Translations under genes and position numbers: made by a program | The notes under the pieces: generated by a model | The model's database searches: none | The model's input: the letters and a program-made list of their open reading frames with translations, nothing else | What the model was told of the DNA's origin: nothing | Shown: piece by piece, positions 1 through 5,466 of the stretch | How the letters are laid out: the number at the start of each line of letters is the position of its first letter | How positions within the stretch are numbered: position 1 is the first letter of the stretch | Assembly: GCA_030633285.1 (NCBI GenBank) | Contig: DAOVTC010000097.1 | Location: 1-5,466 of the forward strand | Direction of reading: 5' to 3' | DNA: 5,466 nt | Source of the DNA: Flavobacteriaceae bacterium | GTDB taxonomy: Bacteria > Bacteroidota > Bacteroidia > Flavobacteriales > Flavobacteriaceae

Positions 1-1129
1 CAAATCAAAAAATAGAAATTTTGGATATGGTTTTGAATTTGCTTATAATGATGTCGAATCTAAATCTAAAGGAGAAGTTTTAGAAGTAAGAGGGAATGAT
101 ATTATTGGAATTTCTGACACTTATGTCGTGCAAACAAGATATCCTGATGGAGGAAGTAGTTATTTGAGTTCTGCAATTTATGTTGATTATCGACAAGATA
201 TTTCAAAAATAGCAACCTTAAATACGGGAATTCGCTTAACCAATACTAACTTAAATGCAAAATGGATTGACGAAACATATATTACTTTGCCTGATAGTGA
301 TATTTCATTAAAAAATACTGCTGTTACAGCAACAATTGGTTATGTTTTGAAACCCAATAAAAACTGGCAATTAAATGGCGTATTATCATCTGGATTCAGG
401 TCTCCAAATATTGATGACATTGGAAAAATTAGAGAGAAAAGAGGAGATGTAACAGTCCCTAATGTTAATTTAAAACCCGAATTTGCATATAATTTTGAAG
501 CAGGAATTTTAAAATATTTTAAAGAAAAAAATTATTACTTGGGTTTTACAACTTATTATACTTTATTAGATAATTATATAGTTCGTGCACCATTTATTTT
601 AAACGGCAGTTCAACTATTATTTATGACGGCGAAGAATTAAACATAGTTGCAAATATTAATAATGAAACAGCCTATATTATAGGAGGTACAGCTACTTTT
701 AAAGGAAATTTATCAAAAACACTTTCTGCCAAAGCTTCAATAACTTACACCAAAGGGAAAGCGTATGATACTGATGAACCTTTATCGTCAATTCCACCGC
801 TATTTGGTAATTTGGAATTAAGCTATACAAAAAACAAATTTGAGACAGGGATAAGTTTTTTATTTAATGGAAGAAAAAAATTAAAAGATTATAATATTTC
901 AGAGGGAATTGATAATATTGAAGAAACGCCGTTTATTATTGAAAAACAAGAATATTACGGAACACCTTCTTGGCAAACATTAAATTTTTATTCAAGATAT
1001 AAAGTCACAAAAAATATTGATTTTCTTATTTCTGTTGATAATATTTTTGATCAACATTATAAAGAATTTGCTTCTGCAATTAGTGCACCTGGAAGAAATT
1101 TTTCTTTTACTATTTTGGGAAATTTTTAA
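1..1129 (+). CDS. TonB-dependent outer-membrane receptor, C-terminal barrel portion (5' partial), haem/haemoglobin-like
   Basis: The reading frame is open from the first complete codon at position 2 to the TAA at 1127-1129, giving 375 residues. The GTG at 128 is an internal valine codon, not a start. The fragment is beta-barrel sequence: alternating polar and aromatic strands with Asn/Gly/Tyr-rich turns. It carries the receptor hallmark GFRSPNIDDIGKI (about residues 131-143), then NLKPEFAYNFEAG, and ends with NIFDQHYKEF...APGRNFSFTILGNF, whose terminal Phe is the usual outer-membrane insertion signal. The plug domain and TonB box would lie upstream of the window. Such receptors move bound ligand across the outer membrane using TonB-ExbBD energy. 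The RSPNIDD block, the YDGEELN segment after the loop at about residue 200 and the APGRNF ending resemble, from memory, the haemoglobin/transferrin/lactoferrin-type receptors of Bacteroidota. Haem or iron is therefore the best substrate guess, but it is not proven. Receptor class is near certain; substrate is moderate at best. Confidence 0.9.
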   Translation, partial: KSKNRNFGYGFEFAYNDVESKSKGEVLEVRGNDIIGISDTYVVQTRYPDGGSSYLSSAIYVDYRQDISKIATLNTGIRLTNTNLNAKWIDETYITLPDSDISLKNTAVTATIGYVLKPNKNWQLNGVLSSGFRSPNIDDIGKIREKRGDVTVPNVNLKPEFAYNFEAGILKYFKEKNYYLGFTTYYTLLDNYIVRAPFILNGSSTIIYDGEELNIVANINNETAYIIGGTATFKGNLSKTLSAKASITYTKGKAYDTDEPLSSIPPLFGNLELSYTKNKFETGISFLFNGRKKLKDYNISEGIDNIEETPFIIEKQEYYGTPSWQTLNFYSRYKVTKNIDFLISVDNIFDQHYKEFASAISAPGRNFSFTILGNF

Positions 1130-1139
1130 GAAAGAAATT

Positions 1140-2318
1140 TTATTTAAAAGCCGGAATCCCGGTAATATCCATACCTGTTATTAGCAAATGAATATCATGT
1201 GTACCTTCGTAAGTTATTACCGATTCTAAATTCATCATATGTCGCATAATTGAATAATCACCAGTAATTCCCATAGCACCTAATACTTGACGAGCTTCTC
1301 GGGCTATTTTTAAAGCCATATCTACATTATTGCGTTTTGCCATTGAAATTTGTGCAGAAGTAGCTCTTTCTTCATTTTTTAGAACACCTAAACGCCAAGT
1401 TAAAAGTTGTGCTTTAGTGATTTCAGTAATCATTTCAGCCAACTTTTTTTGTTGTAATTGAAATGAAGCAATTGGTTTGCCAAATTGTATTCTTTCTTTG
1501 GCATAGCGTAAAGCGGTATCGTAGCAATCCATTGCAGCACCAATGGCACCCCATGCAATTCCGTAACGGGCAGAATCTAAACATCCAAGCGGAGCGCCTA
1601 ATCCACTTTTATTAGGCAATAAATTTTCTTTTGGCACTTTTACATTATCAAAAATAAGCTCACCAGTTGCAGATGCTCTTAATGACCATTTATGATGAGT
1701 TTCGGGAGTAGAAAAACCTTCCATACCGCGTTCAACAATCAAACCATGAATTCTACCTTCTTCATTTTTTGCCCAAACTACAGCTATATCAGCAAAAGGA
1801 GAATTTGAAATCCATAATTTTGCTCCATTTAACAGATAGTGATTACCCATATCTTTAAATTTGGTTTCCATACCGCTAGGATTTGAACCATGATTTGGTT
1901 CGGTTAAACCAAAACAACCAATAAGCTCACCATTAGCTAATTTTGGTAAATATTTTTGTTGTTGTTTCTCATTTCCGTATTTCCAAATAGGATACATTAC
2001 TAAAGAAGATTGAACTGAAGCAGTAGAACGTACACCGGAATCACCTCTCTCAATTTCTTGCATAATCAAGCCATACGACATTTGGTCTAATCCAGCACCA
2101 CCATATTCTTCTGGAATAAAAGAACCAAAAGCGCCAATTTCAGCCAAGCCGTTTAATAATTGTTTTGGAAATTTAGCATTTTGAGCTGCATCTTCAATAA
2201 TTGGAGTTACTTCACGTTTAACCCATTCACGGGCGGCATCTCTAACCAATTTATGTTCTTCAGTTAAAAGATCATCTAATAAATAATAATCGGGAGCTTG
2301 AAATAAATCTTGAGCCAT
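1140..2318 (-). CDS. gcdH: Glutaryl-CoA dehydrogenase (acyl-CoA dehydrogenase family, FAD)
   Basis: This 392-residue protein is full length for the family. It should oxidatively decarboxylate glutaryl-CoA to crotonyl-CoA and CO2 in lysine/tryptophan breakdown, passing electrons to ETF in the cytoplasm. The domain order is that of an acyl-CoA dehydrogenase: an N-terminal helical domain (about 15-130), a middle beta domain with GCFGLTEPNHGSNP (135-147) and LWISNSP (168-174), and a C-terminal helical bundle with RIQFGKPI (276-283). Glutaryl-CoA-specific marks are RSTASVQSSLVM (97-108), whose Arg97 and Ser101 match the human substrate-binding Arg94 and Ser98, then SLRASATGE (212-220), CLDSARYGIAWG (246-257) and YEGTHDIH (370-377) with catalytic base Glu371. 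These separate it from short-chain acyl-CoA dehydrogenases. The FAD-domain motif reads GSN rather than the commoner GSD (Asn146). The ATG is chosen because it gives the expected N-terminus and sits about 24 nt after a TAnnTTTG element. Its stop is 10 nt from that of the convergent receptor gene. Confidence 0.93.
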   Translation of the reverse strand: MAQDLFQAPDYYLLDDLLTEEHKLVRDAAREWVKREVTPIIEDAAQNAKFPKQLLNGLAEIGAFGSFIPEEYGGAGLDQMSYGLIMQEIERGDSGVRSTASVQSSLVMYPIWKYGNEKQQQKYLPKLANGELIGCFGLTEPNHGSNPSGMETKFKDMGNHYLLNGAKLWISNSPFADIAVVWAKNEEGRIHGLIVERGMEGFSTPETHHKWSLRASATGELIFDNVKVPKENLLPNKSGLGAPLGCLDSARYGIAWGAIGAAMDCYDTALRYAKERIQFGKPIASFQLQQKKLAEMITEITKAQLLTWRLGVLKNEERATSAQISMAKRNNVDMALKIAREARQVLGAMGITGDYSIMRHMMNLESVITYEGTHDIHLLITGMDITGIPAFK

Positions 2319-2341
2319 AATTTTATTAAAATTTTTAATAA

Positions 2342-2349
2342 CAAATTTA
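2342..2349 (-). promoter_or_regulatory. Putative -7 promoter element of the glutaryl-CoA dehydrogenase gene
   Basis: On the minus strand this octamer reads TAAATTTG, matching the Bacteroidota -7 consensus TAnnTTTG. A transcript starting some 5-7 nt downstream would have a leader of roughly 17-20 nt before the ATG at 2318. No TTG-type -33 element is visible at the usual 17-23 nt distance; that region is the left arm of the 18-bp inverted repeat. The motif alone would occur often by chance in AT-rich DNA, so the support is mainly its position just upstream of a start codon. Confidence 0.5.
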
Positions 2350-2360
2350 CAATTATTGTA
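2348..2360. promoter_or_regulatory. 13-bp perfect dyad in the dehydrogenase promoter, possible operator
   Basis: TACAATTATTGTA is a perfect palindrome with 6-bp arms and one central base. It overlaps the last two bases of the dehydrogenase -7 element and fills most of the promoter spacer. A protein bound here would block RNA polymerase, the usual place for a repressor of a catabolic gene. The size and symmetry would suit a dimeric regulator, but no regulator gene is in the window and AT-rich palindromes arise easily by chance. Confidence 0.3.
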
Positions 2361-2361
2361 T

Positions 2362-2409
2362 TGAACTTGTCTTGCTTTTTGATTTTAACCGAAAAGCAAG
2401 ACAAGTTCA
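2362..2409. repeat. Perfect 18-bp inverted repeat with 12-nt loop in the divergent intergenic region
   Basis: The left arm 2362-2379 (TGAACTTGTCTTGCTTTT) and right arm 2392-2409 (AAAAGCAAGACAAGTTCA) are exact reverse complements around a 12-nt centre (2380-2391). It lies upstream of both divergent genes. Neither strand has a T-run after the stem; the T-run is inside the first arm. It therefore does not look like an intrinsic terminator, and neither neighbouring gene ends here. The left arm occupies the place of the -33 region of the dehydrogenase promoter, and the right arm ends 50 bp before the rnpA -7 element. It could be a dispersed palindromic repeat, a regulator-binding site or a cruciform-forming element. 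The repeat itself is certain; its role is unknown. Confidence 0.9.
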
Positions 2410-2458
2410 TCAACCAAAACAAAGTGATTTAACTTTTAAAACCAAAATTATAAATCAT

Positions 2459-2466
2459 TACTTTTG
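2459..2466 (+). promoter_or_regulatory. Putative -7 promoter element of rnpA
   Basis: TACTTTTG, followed by CA, matches the Bacteroidota -7 consensus TAnnTTTG. It ends only 5 nt before the rnpA ATG. Transcription would therefore begin at or within a base or two of the start codon, predicting a leaderless or nearly leaderless mRNA. No TTG-type -33 element is seen at the usual spacing (the region reads CTTTTAAAACC). If correct, this promoter would also serve the downstream protease and the unknown gene. Confidence 0.55.
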
Positions 2467-2471
2467 CATAA

Positions 2472-2846
2472 ATGCAGAATACTTTTAAAAGGGAAGAAAA
2501 ATTAAAAAAAAGCAAATTAATTACCCAGTTATTTGCTGAAGGAAATTCAATTACAGAATTTCCTATTAAACTCATTTATTTACAAGTAGATCATGATTCT
2601 CCCTATAAAATTCAGGCGGGAGTTTCAGCAGCAAAACGAAAATTTAATAAAGCTGTTGACAGAAATAGAATAAAGCGTTTACTTCGTGAAGTTTATAGAA
2701 AAAATAAATACTTGATTTACCAATCTGAATATACTAAAAAACACATATTTATGTTTATATATCTAGGTAAAAAAGAGATTGACTATAAAGTATTAGAAGA
2801 AAAAATGATAATCATTTTACAAAAATTTCTTCAAAAGAATATTTAA
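2472..2846 (+). CDS. rnpA: Ribonuclease P protein component
   Basis: This protein binds the RNase P RNA and helps it cut the 5' leader from precursor tRNAs. The 124-residue length is normal for RnpA. The family signature is clear: a KRKFNKAVDRNRIKRLLREVYR segment at 55-76, containing the RNR box (64-66) and basic face that contact P RNA. Ahead of it are the usual N-terminal EEKLKKSK (8-15) and LFAEGNS (20-26) blocks and the strand GVSAAKRK (50-57). The start is well fixed: a TAA lies immediately before the ATG (2469-2471), and the next in-frame ATG would remove the whole RNA-binding core. rpmH, the usual rnpA neighbour in many bacteria, is not next to it; a divergent dehydrogenase gene is upstream. 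The protease gene follows after 12 nt, so the two are probably co-transcribed. Confidence 0.95.
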   Translation: MQNTFKREEKLKKSKLITQLFAEGNSITEFPIKLIYLQVDHDSPYKIQAGVSAAKRKFNKAVDRNRIKRLLREVYRKNKYLIYQSEYTKKHIFMFIYLGKKEIDYKVLEEKMIIILQKFLQKNI

Positions 2847-2858
2847 ACTTCAATATTT

Positions 2859-4502
2859 ATGAAAAAATTAAAAAAAATAGGAATAGTAACTTTATTAATT
2901 ATAATGGGTTCTGTTTTGTTTGCATTTAAAACTGATTATTTTGAAGTTGCAAAACAAATTGAAATCTATACCACCTTGTTTAAAGAACTCAATATGTATT
3001 ATATTGATGAAATAAACCCTGCAAAATTAACAGATAGTGCCATAAAAAATATGTTGAAAGAATTAGACCCTTATACTGTTTATTATGATGAGCAAGGTGT
3101 TGAAGAGGCGAAAATTAATTCACTTGGTGAATATAGCGGAATTGGTGTGCAATCAAAATATTTTAGTAATAAATTGATCATTGTTGAAATATACGAAGGA
3201 TTTTCTGCTGATAAAGCAGGAATAAAAGCAGGCGATCAAATTGTTAAAATTGATGACATTTTTGTTGAGGATTTTAATAAAAAACAAGCTTCAACACTTT
3301 TAAAAGGAGCATCTAACAGTGTTGTAAATTTAGTAATTAAGCGTCAAGAATATTTTTTAAATTTTAAACTTGTTAGAGAAAAAATATTGGTTAACCCAGT
3401 TCCTCATTATCAAATGATAACTAATGAAATTGGTTATATAGCCTTTAATAAATTCAACAACAAAGCTTCTTCTTCAGTTAAAAATGCTTTTGTTGATTTA
3501 AAATCTCAAGGTATGAATAAACTAATATTAGATTTAAGAGATAATCCTGGAGGTTTACTAAATGAAGCGATTTCTATAACTAATTTTTTTGTACCAAAAA
3601 ATGAAATAGTAGTAACAACAAAAGCTAAAATAAATAAATGGAGCGAAATTTATCAAACAAAAAATGAACCTATAGATATTGAGATTCCTTTGGTTGTTTT
3701 GATAAATCGTAAATCAGCTTCCGCTTCTGAAATAGTAGCAGGTTCTTTACAAGATCTTGATAGAGCTGTAATACTTGGCGAAAGATCTTTTGGGAAAGGT
3801 TTAGTTCAGCGATATAGAGATTTAAGCTATGGCACAAAATTTAAATTAACTATTTCAAAATATTATACACCAAGTGGAAGAAATATTCAAGAACTAGATT
3901 ATACCAATAGAAAAGGTAATGAAATTCCAAAATTTTCTGATACTGAACGTCATTCTTTTAAAACTAAAAAAGGTAGAACAGTTTTTGACGGAGGAGGGAT
4001 AGAACCAGATATAAAAATTGAAAAACCAAAAGCGACAGCAGCAACCAAAGCTTTATTTAAATCAGATGCAATTTTTAAATATGCAACAAATTATTTCTTT
4101 AAAAATTCAACAATAGAAAGTCCTGAAAAATATATTTTTAATGATAAAGATTATCAAGATTTTATATCTTATATAAAACAAGGAAATACTACTTTTAAAA
4201 CTGCAAGTGAAAAGAAATTTGATACAGCATTTAAAATGGCAGAAAAAGAAAATTTAGCTAAATCTATTGAAATTTCTTATCAAGAATTACTTTTGCAGTT
4301 AGAATCTCAAAAAATGGATGCTTTACAATTAAACAAAAAAGAAATTAAAGAACACCTTTCAGATGAAATACTTAATCGATATTATTTTAAAAAAGGTGAA
4401 TATCAAAATCATATTGTGTCTAATAAATCAATTTTAGATGCAGTTAAAATTTTACAAAACGAAAATCAGTACAATAAGATATTAAAAAATGAACGTAATT
4501 AA
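2859..4502 (+). CDS. S41 family C-terminal-processing peptidase (CtpA/Prc type) with PDZ domain
   Basis: A 547-residue serine protease expected to act in the periplasm, trimming or degrading envelope proteins from their C-termini. The N-terminus (MKKLKKIGIVTLLIIMGSVLFAF) is a signal peptide or membrane anchor with a possible cleavage after Ala22; there is no lipobox Cys. A helical lead-in with LKELDPYTVYYDE (66-78) is followed by a PDZ domain (about 93-172; IGVQ, AGIKAGDQIVKIDD). The S41 catalytic domain covers about 175-390, with LILDLRDNPGG (222-232), KSASASEIVAGSLQD (285-299) and ERSFGKGLVQ (308-317). By spacing to E. coli Prc and B. subtilis CtpB, Ser288, Lys313 and Gln317 form the catalytic set, and Asp299 is also kept, so it should be active. 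TPSGRNIQ and GGGIEPDI are present. The 390-547 tail is Lys/Glu-rich and mostly helical. It starts 12 nt after rnpA, and its last 14 nt overlap the next gene. Confidence 0.95.
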   Translation: MKKLKKIGIVTLLIIMGSVLFAFKTDYFEVAKQIEIYTTLFKELNMYYIDEINPAKLTDSAIKNMLKELDPYTVYYDEQGVEEAKINSLGEYSGIGVQSKYFSNKLIIVEIYEGFSADKAGIKAGDQIVKIDDIFVEDFNKKQASTLLKGASNSVVNLVIKRQEYFLNFKLVREKILVNPVPHYQMITNEIGYIAFNKFNNKASSSVKNAFVDLKSQGMNKLILDLRDNPGGLLNEAISITNFFVPKNEIVVTTKAKINKWSEIYQTKNEPIDIEIPLVVLINRKSASASEIVAGSLQDLDRAVILGERSFGKGLVQRYRDLSYGTKFKLTISKYYTPSGRNIQELDYTNRKGNEIPKFSDTERHSFKTKKGRTVFDGGGIEPDIKIEKPKATAATKALFKSDAIFKYATNYFFKNSTIESPEKYIFNDKDYQDFISYIKQGNTTFKTASEKKFDTAFKMAEKENLAKSIEISYQELLLQLESQKMDALQLNKKEIKEHLSDEILNRYYFKKGEYQNHIVSNKSILDAVKILQNENQYNKILKNERN

Positions 4503-5466
4503 AAGAACAAGATCTCAAATATCAACCAATGCTATCGAACGCATTTATATAACAATGCGGCACTTATTTAATCGTGGGTTTTATAAACCCATGGGAATAT
4601 CAGGTAATACTCTTAAAAATGCTTTATTAACTCTCAAACCCGAAATTTATGGTTCAATTGCTGAAGACAAAATTGAATTAGATGGATTATTATACATTAT
4701 TGATAGATTACCAGAAGGAATAGAAGAATGTAGATTTATTAATTTAACTGCTGATGAAGGATTTACAAAATCTCATTTTAAAAATATAATTCCTGTTAAA
4801 AGACGGCGAAATTGTTATAGAATAGATAAAGATCAAATGAATATTGAGATAACCAGAGGGAGGTCAGATATTTATGACATCTTAACTCATTTAACCTTTA
4901 TGTTTATTGAATCGCATAAAATTGCAAACAAGGTATTGTTAAATGATGATGGAAAAATGAGTCGTGAGTGGTTGAATTTAGAAGAGGTTGTATTAAAAGA
5001 TAAAAAAATAAATAAAAAAGAACGCGAAGTATTATTTACACATTTATCAAGTACTTTAGGAAGAAGTTTTGAAGAAATTCAAGAAGCAGATTCAAATTTT
5101 GCAACTAAATCTCAGCCCAATAGATTTTTTAATATCATATATTGGATGGGAAAACTGGCATTAAATGAGATTTTAGAAGATAAAAAGCATGTGATAACAT
5201 TTAGTCCTATTCTTAGCGAAAGGATTGGACATCATATTTATGGTGAAATTTGGGCAACAAATATCAAGAGAACACTTCAAGAAAATAATTTATTACATCG
5301 TCCAATTCATATTATTAGTGCAAATATGCACAGTGTAATGAATTCAATTTATGCTCCAGTTTTCTTACCAAAAGAAAATAAAGAAAATGAAGGGATAGCT
5401 TTATTTGAATTATTAAGTAAACCAGAAAACAATAATTTACGATCAATAATTAAAAAAAGTGCATCA
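4489..5466 (+). CDS. Conserved-looking soluble protein of unknown function (3' partial), possibly a DUF6909-type protein
   Basis: The ATG at 4489-4491 opens a frame that stays open for 326 codons to the window edge with no stop. It overlaps the last 14 nt of the protease gene in a different frame, so translation is probably coupled. The N-terminus (RTRSQISTNAIERIYITMRH, 6-25) has no signal peptide, and no membrane segment is visible, suggesting a cytoplasmic protein. Segments that look like conserved core are HLFNRGFYKPMG (25-36), PEGIEECRFINLTADEG (75-91), a basic patch KRRRNCYRID (104-113), then ITRGRSDIYDILTHLTF (121-137) and ESHKI (141-145), and SPILSERIGHHIYGEIW (239-255) followed by HRPIHIISANMHSVMN (270-285). 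The density of His/Arg/Asp/Glu in these blocks would suit a ligand or metal site, but I recognise no catalytic signature. From memory it resembles a Bacteroidota family annotated DUF6909; that name is tentative. Codon use and composition match the upstream genes, so it looks native. Confidence 0.8.
   Translation, partial: MNVIKRTRSQISTNAIERIYITMRHLFNRGFYKPMGISGNTLKNALLTLKPEIYGSIAEDKIELDGLLYIIDRLPEGIEECRFINLTADEGFTKSHFKNIIPVKRRRNCYRIDKDQMNIEITRGRSDIYDILTHLTFMFIESHKIANKVLLNDDGKMSREWLNLEEVVLKDKKINKKEREVLFTHLSSTLGRSFEEIQEADSNFATKSQPNRFFNIIYWMGKLALNEILEDKKHVITFSPILSERIGHHIYGEIWATNIKRTLQENNLLHRPIHIISANMHSVMNSIYAPVFLPKENKENEGIALFELLSKPENNNLRSIIKKSAS

Noticed and set aside
128..1129. A separate gene starting at the GTG at 128
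   Set aside because: The same frame is open back to the window edge with barrel-like sequence (for example GYGFEFAYNDVESKSK), so this codon is an internal valine of the partial receptor.
1120..1140. AAATTT...AAATTT pairing between the convergent stops as a bidirectional terminator
   Set aside because: A 6-bp all-AT stem is expected by chance here and would be unstable. No GC-rich stem is present.
1151..1162. CCGG-AATC-CCGG hairpin next to a T-rich stretch on the minus strand, as a gcdH terminator
   Set aside because: The stem is only 4 bp, lies within the last codons of the gene, and the following T-run is short and interrupted. Too weak to annotate.
2319..2471. A small RNA or short gene in the divergent intergenic region
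   Set aside because: No open frame of convincing length or start context was seen, and the hairpin lacks a terminator-like T-tail, so a small RNA cannot be supported from sequence alone.
4267..4295. TTG-N18-TACTTTTG inside the protease gene, as an internal promoter for the unknown gene
   Set aside because: The motif is tempting and shares its octamer with the rnpA promoter. However, TAnnTTTG should occur about once per 1-1.5 kb per strand at this base composition, and here it falls on ordinary leucine codons (ELLLQL) about 190 nt before the gene. Without transcript data it cannot be told from chance.
1..5466. A novel defence, mobile or biosynthetic system
   Set aside because: All complete genes belong to common families. 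There is no transposase, integrase, CRISPR repeat, toxin-antitoxin pair or change in composition. The only unrecognised gene appears native and sits in a housekeeping cluster.

Overview
The window looks like ordinary chromosome from a low-GC member of the Bacteroidota, most likely a flavobacterium. The base composition is visibly AT-rich. Two putative promoters carry the TAnnTTTG -7 element typical of this phylum. No gene has a clear Shine-Dalgarno sequence. The gene content also fits: a SusC-less TonB-dependent outer-membrane receptor, a glutaryl-CoA dehydrogenase, RnpA, and a C-terminal-processing (S41) protease.

Layout. From 1 to 1129 (+) runs the C-terminal barrel part of a TonB-dependent receptor whose start lies before the window. 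From 2318 down to 1140 (-) is a complete glutaryl-CoA dehydrogenase gene, convergent with the receptor gene and separated from it by only 10 nt. The divergent intergenic region 2319-2471 holds two head-to-head promoters, a perfect 18-bp inverted repeat with a 12-nt loop, and a 13-bp dyad that overlaps the dehydrogenase promoter. From 2472 onward a (+) cluster follows: rnpA (2472-2846), an S41/CtpA-type protease (2859-4502, 12 nt after rnpA), and a gene of unknown function that starts at 4489 inside the end of the protease gene and runs off the window at 5466.

How the genes work together. The receptor would import a TonB-dependent substrate, and its barrel resembles the haem/haemoglobin class. 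The dehydrogenase would act in cytoplasmic lysine/tryptophan (glutaryl-CoA) breakdown. The rnpA-protease-unknown genes are packed tightly enough to be one transcription unit, which links tRNA 5' maturation, envelope proteolysis and an uncharacterised soluble protein. No mobile element, CRISPR array, tRNA or rRNA was seen. I found no convincing novel multi-gene system. The points most worth a second look are the inverted-repeat architecture between the divergent promoters, a predicted leaderless rnpA mRNA, and the overlapping uncharacterised gene at the end of the cluster.
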